Numbered from the stretch's first letter, positions 18,491 to 27,495 are shown. The stretch is DNA of 64,000 nucleotides from Bradyrhizobium diazoefficiens (GCF_016599855.1 NZ_CP067041.1:2108001-2172000); one strand, 5' to 3'. A program made the numbers and translations. The notes: generated by a model from the letters alone, not told the origin.

Positions 18491-19297
18491 TCACGCGCCT
18501 GCCAGCACCTTCGCGATCGCGCGCAGGTCCTGCCAGGCCAGCCGCTTGTAGGATGGCGAGCGCAAGAGATAGGCTGGGTGAAACGTCGGCAGCGCGCGGA
18601 TCGTGCGTTGGCCCGTCTCGTAGTCGAACCAGCGCCCGCGCGTGCGCATGATGCCTTCGCGAGTCGATAACAGCGTCTGCGTCGAGGGATTGCCGAGCGT
18701 CACCAGCACGTCGGGATTCACCAGCTCGATATGGCGCTGGATGAAGGGGAGACAGATTTGCGTCTCCTGCGGCGTCGGCGTGCGGTTGCCGGGCGGTCGC
18801 CAGGGAATGACGTTGGTGATGTAGGCCGTGGTGCGGTTGAGGCCTATGGCCCCCATCATCAGATCGAGCAGCTTGCCGCTGCGCCCGACGAAGGGGAGAC
18901 CCTCGATGTCCTCGTCGCGGCCCGGCGCCTCGCCGACGAACATGATGCGCGCCTGTGGATTGCCGTCAGCGAACACCAGCCGCGTCGCGGTGTGCTTGAG
19001 CGCGCAGCCCTCGAAGTTTTGCATGAGATCGCGTAGCGCCTCTAGCGTCGGCGCTGTGCGTGCGGCCTCGCGCGCCGAGGCGATCGCGACGTCGGGCGCC
19101 GGTGCGGCCTCGCCGCGCATCGCGGCAGGCGCGGCGACCGGACGTGGCGCCTCGACCGGAGGGGCCGCGCGCGAAGCCGGCGGGGCGTCTAATTCCGCCA
19201 GGCGGTCGATCGGGTCCTCCGCCAGCGCGCAATCGACACCGGCCTCCAGATAGAAGGCGAGAAGTTCTCGGACGGTGGGTGCGGGCTCGGGGATCAT
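18491..19297 (-). CDS. Uracil-DNA glycosylase, family 4 type (altered Fe-S cysteines)
   Basis: This 268-residue DNA repair enzyme removes uracil from DNA. The catalytic-loop motif GEAPG is at 122-126, with GLPFVGRSGKLLD, TNVIPWRPPGNRTPT and the DNA-intercalation region LPTFHPAYLLRSP. Family 4 enzymes bind a [4Fe-4S] cluster through four cysteines. Here only two are kept (Cys98 and Cys182); the positions of the others are Phe95 and Trp166, so a normal cluster seems impossible. A proline/alanine-rich linker (~38-80) follows a short N-terminal helix region. It is a single gene, with a family B repeat 20 bases beyond its stop. Confidence 0.88.
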   Translation of the reverse strand: MIPEPAPTVRELLAFYLEAGVDCALAEDPIDRLAELDAPPASRAAPPVEAPRPVAAPAAMRGEAAPAPDVAIASAREAARTAPTLEALRDLMQNFEGCALKHTATRLVFADGNPQARIMFVGEAPGRDEDIEGLPFVGRSGKLLDLMMGAIGLNRTTAYITNVIPWRPPGNRTPTPQETQICLPFIQRHIELVNPDVLVTLGNPSTQTLLSTREGIMRTRGRWFDYETGQRTIRALPTFHPAYLLRSPSYKRLAWQDLRAIAKVLAGA

Positions 19298-19433
19298 TTG
19301 GAAAGTCAGACTATTAGTTCATCTTAGGGCGCCTTGCATCCCAGCGGAACGCATTTCCGTGGTTGTCCTACCCGGAAAAATCGGAAACAAGGGGGCGCAA
19401 ACGATAAGGAACCGTCTCAAGGGCTGAGATCAG

Positions 19434-21095
19434 ATGAGCACCGAAGAACTTCCTCCGCGTGAATCCATGGAATTCGACGTCGTCATCGTCGGTGCCGGCC
19501 CCTCGGGCCTGGCCGCCGCGATCCGGCTCAAGCAGATCAATGCCGATCTCAACGTGGTCGTGGTGGAGAAGGGCTCCGAGGTCGGTGCGCATATTCTCTC
19601 CGGCGCCGTGATTGACCCGACCGGGCTGGACAAGCTGATCCCGGACTGGCGCGAGGATTCGGATTGCCCGCTGAAGACTGAGGTCAAGGACGACCGCTTC
19701 TACTGGATGACGACGGGCGGTGCGATCAAGCTGCCGAACTTCATGATGCCGCCGCTGATGGACAACCATCACTGCTATATCGGTTCGCTCGGTAATGTCT
19801 GCCGCTGGCTGGCGCGCAAGGCCGAAGCGCTTGGCGTTGAGATCTATCCGGGATTTGCCGCAGCCGAAGTGCTCTATGACGAGCAGGGCGCGGTGAGGGG
19901 CATCGCCACCGGCGACATGGGCATCGGCCGTGACGGCAAGCCGAAGGACTCGTTCACCCGCGGCATGGAATTGCTCGGCAAGTACACGCTGTTTGCCGAA
20001 GGTGCGCGCGGCAGCCTGACCAAGCAGCTCATCAACAAATTCGCACTGGATGCGAAGAGCGAGCCGCCGAAGTTCGGCATTGGCCTGAAGGAAGTCTGGC
20101 AAATCGATCCCGCCAAGCACCAGAAGGGCATGATCCAGCATTCGTTCGGCTGGCCGCTCGATCTGAAAACCGGCGGTGGCTCGTTCCTCTATCATTATGA
20201 CGACAATCTCGTCGCCGTCGGGTTCGTCGTGCATCTGAACTACGAGGATCCATATCTGTCGCCGTTCGACGAATTCCAGCGCTTCAAGACCCATCCCTCG
20301 ATCCGCGGCACCTTTGAAGGTGCCAAGCGCCTCGCTTATGGCGCGCGTGCGATCACGGAAGGTGGGTACCAGTCGGTCCCGAAGCTGACTTTCCCCGGCG
20401 GCGCGCTGGTCGGCTGCGCGGCCGGCTTCGTCAACGTTCCTCGCATCAAGGGCGTACATAACGCGATGGGCACCGGCATGCTTGCTGCCGAGCATGTCGC
20501 GGCCGCGCTCGCGGCCGGTCGCGCCAATGACGAGATCGTCGATTATGAGAACGCCTGGCGCTCCTCGTCGGTCGGCAAGGACCTGTTCCTGGTCCGCAAC
20601 GTCAAGCCGCTGTGGTCGAAATTCGGCACTGTGCTCGGCGTCGCACTCGGCGGCTTCGACATGTGGTGCAACACGCTGTTCGGCACTTCGCTGTTCGGGA
20701 CGCAGTCGCATGCCAAGCCCGATCGGGCCACGCTCGATCCGGCCAAGCAGCATGCGCCGAAGAACTATCCGAAGCCGGACGGCAAGATCACCTTCGACAA
20801 GCTGTCGTCCGTGTTCCTCTCCAATACCAATCACGAGGAGGATCAGCCGGTCCATCTCAAGGTGGCCGACATGAACCTGCAGAAGACGTCCGAGCATGAC
20901 GTCTTCGCCGGTCCGTCGAACCGCTATTGCCCGGCCGGCGTCTACGAGTGGGTGGAGGAGGGCGCGAGCCCGCGCTATCAGATCAACGCCCAGAACTGCG
21001 TCCACTGCAAAACCTGCGACGTGAAGGACCCCAACGGCAACATCACCTGGGTTCCTCCGGAGGGCGGCGGCGGCCCGAATTACGAGGCGATGTAA
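19434..21095 (+). CDS. Electron transfer flavoprotein-ubiquinone oxidoreductase
   Basis: This 553-residue inner-membrane enzyme passes electrons from reduced ETF (fatty and amino acid oxidation) to ubiquinone. An FAD-binding Rossmann motif VVIVGAGPSGLAAAIRL lies near residue 15. The ubiquinone/membrane-binding region includes LGSLG-type segments, and the C-terminal ferredoxin-like part has RYCPAGVYEW and NCVHCKTCDVKDPNGNITW, which bind the [4Fe-4S] cluster. Length matches bacterial and mitochondrial ETF-QO, and it is longer than nitrogen-fixation FixC (~435), which it should not be confused with. It is a single gene; a hairpin follows at 21112. Confidence 0.95.
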   Translation: MSTEELPPRESMEFDVVIVGAGPSGLAAAIRLKQINADLNVVVVEKGSEVGAHILSGAVIDPTGLDKLIPDWREDSDCPLKTEVKDDRFYWMTTGGAIKLPNFMMPPLMDNHHCYIGSLGNVCRWLARKAEALGVEIYPGFAAAEVLYDEQGAVRGIATGDMGIGRDGKPKDSFTRGMELLGKYTLFAEGARGSLTKQLINKFALDAKSEPPKFGIGLKEVWQIDPAKHQKGMIQHSFGWPLDLKTGGGSFLYHYDDNLVAVGFVVHLNYEDPYLSPFDEFQRFKTHPSIRGTFEGAKRLAYGARAITEGGYQSVPKLTFPGGALVGCAAGFVNVPRIKGVHNAMGTGMLAAEHVAAALAAGRANDEIVDYENAWRSSSVGKDLFLVRNVKPLWSKFGTVLGVALGGFDMWCNTLFGTSLFGTQSHAKPDRATLDPAKQHAPKNYPKPDGKITFDKLSSVFLSNTNHEEDQPVHLKVADMNLQKTSEHDVFAGPSNRYCPAGVYEWVEEGASPRYQINAQNCVHCKTCDVKDPNGNITWVPPEGGGGPNYEAM

Positions 21096-21111
21096 GGACG
21101 GCGGGTCACAA

Positions 21112-21131
21112 AACGTGCCCCGGCGCACGTT
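21112..21131 (+). terminator. Hairpin after ETF-QO gene
   Basis: AACGTGC (21112-21118) pairs with GCACGTT (21125-21131) around a 6-base loop, 17 bases after the stop. There is no T run. A second hairpin, GGACCCG/CGGGTCC (21291-21311), lies in the leader of the next gene. The remaining ~290-base gap holds nothing else I can name. Confidence 0.35.
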
Positions 21132-21387
21132 CGCGTGAGAACGGGAGCATCCCGGGTGCCCGCGGTCACGATAAGGCCACAGTAGCGGCGTCTTGGGGCG
21201 CCCTTGACGGTCACTTGGCCGATTTGGGGCGTGCGGAGGGGAACGCCCGGTCCGAATCCTTGCGGTGAAGCGCCAAAAGCGGCATTGTCCGGACCCGACG
21301 GTTCCGGGTCCCTGTCGCCGGCCGCGTTCGCTTGCGAGACGGCCTTTTGCTTCAAACCCAGGCACTACCAACTCAAGGCGAGCCCTG

Positions 21388-23181
21388 ATGTTTTCAAATC
21401 GTTTCAACCGCTGGACTGCTGCTGCCATCGCCCTTGCCGGCTCTGCAATCGTGGCGGTCCCCGGGGTCATGGCGCAGACGCCGGATCATCCGGCCGATAC
21501 GGCGGCGCAGTTTCCGACCCGAAACGACCTGAAGTCGCTCACCGGCGCCGGCAGCTATCTCGCCGCGCGTCACGCCAGCGTCGAGCGCGACGCGACCTCC
21601 GCTGCCGCCTTCTACCGTTCTGCGCTGCGAACCGATCCCAAGAACAACGAATTGCTCGACCGCGCCTTCATCTCCTCGGTTGACGATGGCGACATCGATG
21701 AAGCGGTCAAGCTCGCCGAGCGCATCCTGACCATCGACAAGACCAATCGCGTCGCGCGCCTCGTGGTCGGCGTGCATGATTTGAAGCTGAAGAAATATTC
21801 GAGCGCGCAGAGCAACATCAACCAATCGATACGCGGACCGATCACCGATCTCGTCGCAACGCTGTTGTCCGGCTGGGCCGCCTATGGCGCGGGCGATGCC
21901 AAGGGCGCGGTTGCGACCATCGACAAGCTGGCGGGCCCGGAATGGTATCCGCTGTTCAAGGACCTGCACGCCGGGTTGATCCTCGAGAACGCCGGCAAGG
22001 AGAAGGACGCGGGCGCCCGCTTCGAGCGCGCCTATAAGCTCGACGATTCCATGCTGCGCGTCAGCGAGGCCTATGCGCGCTGGCTGTCGCGGAACAAGGA
22101 TGCGGCCTCGGCGACCGCGATCTATGAAGCCTTCGACAAGAAGCTCGCCCGTCATCCGCTCATCGTGGAAGGTTTGCGGGAGACTAAGGCAGGCAAGAAG
22201 CTGCCGTCGCTGGTCGATTCCGCGCAGGCCGGTGCGGCCGAGGCGCTCTATGGCATCGGCGCCACGCTGACCCGCCGCGGCGGCGAGGACCTCGCGCTGG
22301 TCTATCTCCAGCTCGCGCTCTATCTCCAGCCCAGTCATCCGCTGGCCCTGCTCTCGCTCGCCGACCTCTATGAATCGGTGAAGCGGCCGCAGATGGCGAT
22401 CAAGATCTATGAACGCGTGCCGTCGTCTTCGCCCTTAAAGCGCAACGCGCAGATCCAGCTCGCCATCGATCTGGATTCCGCCGACCGCACCGACGAAGCG
22501 ATCAAGATTCTCAAGAGTGTGACCGCCGAGGACTCCAAGGATCTCGAAGCCATCATGGCGCTCGGCAATCTCGAGCGCGGCCGCAAGAAGTTCGCCGATT
22601 GCGGTGCGACCTATTCGAAAGGCATCGACGCGCTGCCGGCCGGCAACGACAAGGCCAACAGCGTTTGGTACTACTACCGCGGCATCTGCGAGGAGCGCTC
22701 CAAGGAGTGGGGCAAGGCCGAAGCCGACATGAAGAAGGCGCTCGAGCTCCAGCCCGACCAGCCCCACGTGCTCAACTATCTCGGCTATTCGTGGATCGAT
22801 CAGGGCGTGAATCTCGACGAAGGCATGAAGATGATCAAGCGTGCCGTCGAGCAGCGTCCCGACGACGGCTACATCGTCGATTCCCTCGGCTGGGCTTATT
22901 ACCGCATCGGCAATTACGAAGAGGCGGTGAAGAACCTCGAGCGCGCGATCGACCTCAAGCCCGAGGATCCCACCATCAACGACCATCTCGGCGACGCCTA
23001 TTGGCGCGTCGGCCGCACGCTGGAAGCCAAATTCCAGTGGGCGCATGCCCGCGATCTCAAGCCCGAGCCCGACGAACTGCCGAAGATCGAGGCCAAGATC
23101 GCCAACGGTCTGACCGACGACAATTCGAACTCTTCGGCCGCGCAGGCCGATAAGAAGAAAGACGACGACAAGGGCGGTTGA
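21388..23181 (+). CDS. Exported tetratricopeptide repeat protein
   Basis: The 597-residue protein starts with a signal peptide (RWTAAAIALAGSAIVAVPGVMAQ, cleavage likely after AQ near residue 31). It then consists mostly of helical TPR units; the clearest are in the last third, for example HVLNYLGYSWIDQGVNLDEG, VDSLGWAYYRIGNYEEAVKN and DHLGDAYWRVGRTLEAK, spaced about 34 residues. The tail is Asn/Ser then Lys/Asp rich. It is probably a periplasmic or outer-membrane-associated scaffold. An ATG at 21388 with AAGGCGAG upstream gives the signal peptide; longer frames do not. It is followed by ispE after 26 bases, so co-transcription is likely. Confidence 0.85.
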   Translation: MFSNRFNRWTAAAIALAGSAIVAVPGVMAQTPDHPADTAAQFPTRNDLKSLTGAGSYLAARHASVERDATSAAAFYRSALRTDPKNNELLDRAFISSVDDGDIDEAVKLAERILTIDKTNRVARLVVGVHDLKLKKYSSAQSNINQSIRGPITDLVATLLSGWAAYGAGDAKGAVATIDKLAGPEWYPLFKDLHAGLILENAGKEKDAGARFERAYKLDDSMLRVSEAYARWLSRNKDAASATAIYEAFDKKLARHPLIVEGLRETKAGKKLPSLVDSAQAGAAEALYGIGATLTRRGGEDLALVYLQLALYLQPSHPLALLSLADLYESVKRPQMAIKIYERVPSSSPLKRNAQIQLAIDLDSADRTDEAIKILKSVTAEDSKDLEAIMALGNLERGRKKFADCGATYSKGIDALPAGNDKANSVWYYYRGICEERSKEWGKAEADMKKALELQPDQPHVLNYLGYSWIDQGVNLDEGMKMIKRAVEQRPDDGYIVDSLGWAYYRIGNYEEAVKNLERAIDLKPEDPTINDHLGDAYWRVGRTLEAKFQWAHARDLKPEPDELPKIEAKIANGLTDDNSNSSAAQADKKKDDDKGG

Positions 23182-23207
23182 TCCAAGTAACTGGGGGCGT
23201 ATCGCCG

Positions 23208-24092
23208 ATGCCGGCGTTGGTTGAAGAAGGACGCGCGAAGGTCAATCTGAGCCTTCGCGTGGTCGGTCGTCGTGCTGACGGCTATCATGAACTTGAAAGC
23301 GTGGTCGCGTTTTCCGATTGTGCCGACCGGCTCACCCTGGAGCCGGGACCCGAGCTGAAGCTGTCGACCACCGGGCCGCTGGCCGCAGCTTGCGGCGAGA
23401 CATCAGACAATCTCGTGTTCAAGGCCGCAAAGCTGTTGGCTGACACCGTGCCGAACTTAAAGCTCGGGGCCTTCGCGCTCGACAAGGTCCTGCCGGTCGC
23501 AGCCGGTATCGGCGGCGGTTCGGCCGATGCAGCTGCGGCGCTGCGCCTGCTCGCGCGCCTCAACAATCTCTCGCTTGATGACCCCAGGCTCCAGGAGGTC
23601 GCGCTTGCGACCGGCGCGGACGTGCCGGTGTGCCTGCTCTCGCGCGCCTGCGACATGACGGGGGTCGGCGAGCAGTTGCTGCCGCTCGCGCTACCGAGCA
23701 TGCCCTGCGTGATGGTCAACCCCCGCGTGCCGGTCGCAACCAAGGACGTGTTCCAGGCGTTGGGCCTTCGCAACGGCGAGCTGCTGATCGGCGCCACGTC
23801 CGTCCTCAACGCCCCCGCTTGGCCGGAGGAGGGCGCCTCGATCGCCGATTGGATCGGTGTTCTCGAGACCGTCGCCAACGATCTCGAAGCACCTGCGATG
23901 CGCATCGAACCGGTGATCGGGGACGTGCTGGAGGCCCTGCGCGCCTCCGCCGGCGTGAAGCTCGCGCGCATGTCCGGCTCGGGTGCGACCTGTTTTGCGA
24001 TCTATGGCGAGGCAGCCGACGCGCATGCCGCCGCCGAAAAGATCCGCGGCAATCACTCCGGCTGGTGGGTGCATGCCGGGACGTTGAGTTAA
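23208..24092 (+). CDS. ispE: 4-diphosphocytidyl-2-C-methyl-D-erythritol kinase
   Basis: This 294-residue GHMP-family kinase phosphorylates CDP-methylerythritol in the MEP isoprenoid pathway. The N-terminus EEGRAKVNLSLRVVGRRADGYHEL is diagnostic of IspE; the ATP-binding GHMP motif is VAAGIGGGSADAAAALRLL near residue 100, and a C-terminal ARMSGSGATCFAIYG closes the nucleotide site. The ATG at 23208 with GGGGGCG upstream is chosen over a TTG ten codons earlier that overlaps the preceding stop. It sits 26 bases after the TPR gene. Its product feeds the same isoprenoid pool used by the polyprenyl synthase at 27788. Confidence 0.95.
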   Translation: MPALVEEGRAKVNLSLRVVGRRADGYHELESVVAFSDCADRLTLEPGPELKLSTTGPLAAACGETSDNLVFKAAKLLADTVPNLKLGAFALDKVLPVAAGIGGGSADAAAALRLLARLNNLSLDDPRLQEVALATGADVPVCLLSRACDMTGVGEQLLPLALPSMPCVMVNPRVPVATKDVFQALGLRNGELLIGATSVLNAPAWPEEGASIADWIGVLETVANDLEAPAMRIEPVIGDVLEALRASAGVKLARMSGSGATCFAIYGEAADAHAAAEKIRGNHSGWWVHAGTLS

Positions 24093-24098
24093 TCCGCC

Positions 24099-24968
24099 CT
24101 ACGATAGCTCTGCTAGCCCCAGAAACTTTCGGATCTCGCCCAGCACCTCTTCCGGCTTATCGTGCTGCAGCCAGTGCCCGGCGCCGGCGATGGTCTCGAT
24201 ACGTGCCTGCTGGAAATAGCGCTCCAGGCCTGCGGCCCTCGCGCCGGCCAGAAAGCTTTCGCCGGCGTTCAGCAGCAGCGTTGGGCAGGCGATGCGCGAC
24301 CATAGTGCGACGTGGTCGTCCGGCCAGAGCCGGTGCGGCGCGGAGGCGCGCTGGTAGGGATCGAACTTCCAGCTATAGGTGCCATCCTCGTTCTGCCGCG
24401 CGCCGTGCGTTGCAAGGTGCAGCGCGAGTTCGCGGGCGAGGCGCTTGTTGTGCAGCACCATCTGCGCGGCGGCGTCCTCAAGGGTCGCGTAGCGGCGCGG
24501 CGTGCGGTCGTGCAGTCTGTCGAGCTGGCCGACCCATTTGCTGATCCGCTCATGCGTCGGCGGTTTTGGTGAATCCGGCAACATCGTCACACCGTCGAGC
24601 ACGATGAGCTTGGAAACCAGCTCGGGGAACGATCCTGAAAAGATCAGGCTCACCATGCCGCCCATCGAATGGCCGATGAGAGAGACTTGAGGTGCTGCGA
24701 TGGTACGGACGAGCTGGGCGAGATCGTAGACATACTCCGTCAGCGCGTAGCTGCCGCCCCTGGTCCAGTCGGAATCGCCATGGCCGCGCAGGTCGGGCGC
24801 GATCACATGGAAGTGCGGCTGCAGCGAGCGGGCGATCGCGTCCCAGCTCCGGCAATGATCGCGGCCGCCGTGGATCAGGATGAGCGGCGGTGCACTCTCG
24901 TTGCTCCAATCGGCATAATGCAGCCGCAGGCCGTGGGACTGGTAATAGCGACTTTGTGGAGCGAGCAT
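24099..24968 (-). CDS. Alpha/beta hydrolase
   Basis: This 289-residue protein has the alpha/beta hydrolase pattern: oxyanion region LILIHGGRDHCRSWD, DLRGHGDSDWT, the nucleophile elbow GHSMGG near residue 100, and the catalytic histidine in GAGHWLQHDKPEEVLGEI near the C-terminus. A cap domain spans ~130-210. It resembles esterases, epoxide or haloalkane hydrolases and YbfF-type enzymes; the substrate cannot be predicted. It is cytoplasmic with no signal peptide. It is convergent with ispE (6-base gap) and lies just downstream of the LysE-type gene, with only 3 bases between 24968 and 24972. Confidence 0.88.
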   Translation of the reverse strand: MLAPQSRYYQSHGLRLHYADWSNESAPPLILIHGGRDHCRSWDAIARSLQPHFHVIAPDLRGHGDSDWTRGGSYALTEYVYDLAQLVRTIAAPQVSLIGHSMGGMVSLIFSGSFPELVSKLIVLDGVTMLPDSPKPPTHERISKWVGQLDRLHDRTPRRYATLEDAAAQMVLHNKRLARELALHLATHGARQNEDGTYSWKFDPYQRASAPHRLWPDDHVALWSRIACPTLLLNAGESFLAGARAAGLERYFQQARIETIAGAGHWLQHDKPEEVLGEIRKFLGLAELS

Positions 24969-24971
24969 GGG

Positions 24972-25604
24972 CTACCCGTTCGCCGGCCGCCGCGCCAGCG
25001 CGAGCGACAGGCCGAGGCCGGCGATGAAGATGCCGGAGCCCCGGGTGAGGCGACGCATCAGTTGCGGCCGTCCGATCAGCTGCGTGCGCGTCGCGGACGC
25101 CATCAGCACCACGACGACATCGGCGAGCGTGTTCAGCGTCACCGAGATGGCGCCGAGCAGGATGAATTGCAGCGTGGGGCTCGCTCCCGCGGGATCGAGG
25201 AATTGTGGAATGAAGGCGAGGAAGAACGCCGCGCTCTTCGGGTTCAGCGCCTCGACCAGCACGCCGTCACGGAACGCGCGCTTGTCCCCGACGGGCTCGC
25301 TTTCGAGCGACAGCGCGCGGCCTGCGCTGCGAAAGGTCTTGATGCCGAGCCAGACCAGATAGAGCGCGCCGCCGAATTTGACGGCGGCAAACAGCTCGGC
25401 GCTCGCCAGGATGATCGCGGAGATGCCGAGGCTGCCCGCGACCACATGGACCAGGCCGCCCAGCGCCGCCCCCGCGGTCGAGGCAAAGCAACTCGCGCGC
25501 CCTTCCGAGAGGGTTCGCGCTGCGATGTAAAAGATGCCGGGGCCGGGAATAGCGGCAATGACAAAGGCGGCGGCGAGGAACAACCAGAAATTCGTGTCGC
25601 TCAT
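24972..25604 (-). CDS. LysE/RhtB-family amino acid exporter
   Basis: This 210-residue inner-membrane protein has six predicted helices. It shows the RhtB/LysE N-terminal signature FVIAAIPGPGIFYIAARTL, then a glycine-rich second segment (AGAALGGLVHVVAGSLGISAI), LYLVWLGIKTFRSA and the LNPKSAAFFLAFIPQFLDP motif. Members export amino acids or homoserine lactone-like compounds. The ATG at 25604 (MSDTNFW) is preferred to a GTG six codons upstream. It and the following hydrolase gene are nearly contiguous and likely form one transcript, hinting that the hydrolase product might be exported, though that is inference. Confidence 0.9.
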   Translation of the reverse strand: MSDTNFWLFLAAAFVIAAIPGPGIFYIAARTLSEGRASCFASTAGAALGGLVHVVAGSLGISAIILASAELFAAVKFGGALYLVWLGIKTFRSAGRALSLESEPVGDKRAFRDGVLVEALNPKSAAFFLAFIPQFLDPAGASPTLQFILLGAISVTLNTLADVVVVLMASATRTQLIGRPQLMRRLTRGSGIFIAGLGLSLALARRPANG

Positions 25605-25648
25605 CCCATTTTCGTAGCGCACCGCGCCGCGATTGCAAGGCCTGTCGT

Positions 25649-26911
25649 TTAGCCTATGCGGCGAAAGATCGCGCTGGCGTTCACCCCGCCGAAGCCGAAG
25701 CCGTTGGAGATGGCGTTGAGCATCGGCATTGGCCGTGCGTTGCCTGAGACGATATCGATACCTTCTGCGCCTGAATCGGCGTTTTCGAAATTGAGCGTCG
25801 GCGGCGCGACCTGGTCGCGCAGCGCGAGCACGGTGAAGATCGCTTCGAGCCCGCCGGCCGCGCCAAGCAGATGACCGGTAGCCGATTTGGTCGCGCTGAC
25901 CGCGATGGAATTGTTGCGGCCGAACAGCGCACCGATGGCGCCAAGCTCGCTCTCGTCGCCGGCCGGCGTCGAGGTCGCATGCGCGTTGAGGTGCTGCAAA
26001 TCCGCTGGCTCAAGCTTCGCCTGCCGCAGCGCGATCTCCATGGCGCGGCGGGCGCCGTCGCCGTCCGGCGGCCCCGACGTCATGTGATAGGCGTCCGCGG
26101 TGGTGCCATATCCGACAATCTCGGCGATTGGCGTCGCGCCGCGCGCCTGCGCATGTTCCAGCCCCTCGATCACCAGAATGCCGGCGCCTTCGCCCATGAC
26201 AAAGCCGTCGCGGTCGCGATCGAACGGGCGCGAGGCGCGGGCCGGCTCGTCGTTGTATCCGCTCGAGAGCGCGCGTGCCGCAGCGAAACCGCCCAGACTG
26301 ACGATATCGATGCAGGCTTCGGCGCCGCCGCAGATCGCGACGTCGGCTTCGCCGGCGCTGATCATGCGCGCGGCATCGCCGATCGCCTGCACGCCGGCGG
26401 CGCACGCGGTGACCGGCGTGCCCAGCGCGCCCTTGTAGCCGTATTTGATCGAGACGTGGCCGGCGGCGAGATTGGCGAGGAACGAGGGAATCGTGAACGG
26501 CGAGAGTCGGCGGGCGCCGCGGTGCTCGGTGATGCGCACCGCCTCCGCCATGGCAGGAAAGCCGCCGACGCCTGAGGCGATGATCGTTGCGGTCCGCTCC
26601 AGTGACGCTGCATCCTGCGGCGCCCATTTGGCCTGCGCGACGGCCTCCGCGGTCGCGAGCAGCGCGAACAGGATGAAGCGGTCCATCTTGCGCTGGTCTT
26701 TCGGGGCGGCGGCCGCTGCCGGATCGAAGCCGCCGTCGGCATCACCGGCCTTGTCGGGCACGAGACCGGCGATGCGTGCCGGCAACGCCTGCGACCATTC
26801 GGGCAAGCGGCGCAGTCCGCTTCGACCGGCGAGCAGCCGGCGCCAGGACAATTCGACGCCGCAGCCGAGCGGCGATACCGCACCCATTCCCGTCACCACG
26901 ATACGACGCAT
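25649..26911 (-). CDS. Beta-ketoacyl-ACP synthase (FabF-like)
   Basis: This 420-residue thiolase-fold condensing enzyme has the KAS start RRIVVTGMGAVSPLG, the active-site cysteine in TPVTACAAGVQAIGDA (near residue 168), and the two histidines in NAHATSTPAGDE (~308) and KSATGHLLGAAGG (~343). It extends acyl chains on acyl carrier protein. It is not beside acpP, fabD or fabG, so it is probably an extra KAS II-like enzyme for a special fatty acid or ketide rather than the housekeeping FabF. It starts 2 bases after the HxlR regulator gene, so the pair is an operon controlled by that regulator. Confidence 0.93.
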   Translation of the reverse strand: MRRIVVTGMGAVSPLGCGVELSWRRLLAGRSGLRRLPEWSQALPARIAGLVPDKAGDADGGFDPAAAAAPKDQRKMDRFILFALLATAEAVAQAKWAPQDAASLERTATIIASGVGGFPAMAEAVRITEHRGARRLSPFTIPSFLANLAAGHVSIKYGYKGALGTPVTACAAGVQAIGDAARMISAGEADVAICGGAEACIDIVSLGGFAAARALSSGYNDEPARASRPFDRDRDGFVMGEGAGILVIEGLEHAQARGATPIAEIVGYGTTADAYHMTSGPPDGDGARRAMEIALRQAKLEPADLQHLNAHATSTPAGDESELGAIGALFGRNNSIAVSATKSATGHLLGAAGGLEAIFTVLALRDQVAPPTLNFENADSGAEGIDIVSGNARPMPMLNAISNGFGFGGVNASAIFRRIG

Positions 26912-26913
26912 GT

Positions 26914-27429
26914 TCAGTCTCCGGCCGGCGCGATGGCCGGGTTCATGGCTTTCAGCGAGCTGAGCCGTGCGCGCATTCCGCGGCTGGCGCGCGGGCCTGC
27001 GATGACGACCGCACTGGCGAGCGTGATCGGACGCATGTCGGCGGCATCGACCACGATTGGATCGAATGGACGCAAATCATCCCGGCTCGCCAGCACGATG
27101 GATTCGCCCTTCGGCGCGAGGTGCCTGTTGCCCCAGGCGAGCAGCGCAACGACCACGGGAAAGAAATCCCGCGCCTTGTCCGTCAGCACATATTCGTAAC
27201 GCGGCGGCCGCTCATGATAGCGGCGGCGGGCGAACATGCCGCTCCTGGTGAGATGGGCAAGGCGCCGCGACAGGATGTTCGGTGCGATGCCGAGATTGCG
27301 CTCGAACTCGTCGAACCTCGTCGCGCCCTGGAACGCATCCCGCAGGATCAAGATGCTCCACCATTCGCCGACCGTCTCCACGGCGCGGCCGACGGGGCAT
27401 TCCAGGATGGAAGGGGATTTGGGCTGCAT
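26914..27429 (-). CDS. HxlR-family transcriptional regulator
   Basis: The 171-residue protein has a DUF24/HxlR winged helix: CPVGRAVETVGEWWSILILRDAFQGATRFDEFERNLGIAPNILSRRL (broken here by position) spans ~11-58, then the wing with YHERPPRYEYVLTDKARDFFPVV. The cysteine at residue 11 is the position used for thiol or quinone sensing in some HxlR proteins (QorR, YodB, HypR). The C-terminal ~70 residues are longer than the core domain. A perfect palindrome lies 21 bases upstream of the start, indicating autoregulation, and the ketosynthase gene follows after 2 bases. Confidence 0.9.
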   Translation of the reverse strand: MQPKSPSILECPVGRAVETVGEWWSILILRDAFQGATRFDEFERNLGIAPNILSRRLAHLTRSGMFARRRYHERPPRYEYVLTDKARDFFPVVVALLAWGNRHLAPKGESIVLASRDDLRPFDPIVVDAADMRPITLASAVVIAGPRASRGMRARLSSLKAMNPAIAPAGD

Positions 27430-27449
27430 AGCGACAAGGTAGGGAGGTC

Positions 27450-27466
27450 GCTTGCAAAATGCAAGC
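27450..27466. promoter_or_regulatory. Candidate HxlR operator
   Basis: GCTTGCA (27450-27456) and TGCAAGC (27460-27466) form a perfect 7-base inverted repeat around AAA. It is 21 bases upstream of the HxlR start codon on the minus strand, where a repressor would block the operon promoter. Confidence 0.6.
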
Positions 27467-27495
27467 TACTGGAGCGACGGCCGTGCCGAACACTC

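Noticed and set aside
21291-21311. Hairpin in the TPR gene leader as a riboswitch
   Set aside because: A single 7-base GC-rich stem does not match any riboswitch I know and is expected by chance at this GC content.
19368-21470. A 700-codon open frame on the minus strand
   Set aside because: It is antisense to the whole ETF-ubiquinone oxidoreductase gene, whose family motifs are unmistakable; the frame is open only because of high GC and third-position bias, and its product is Arg/His-rich with no domain.
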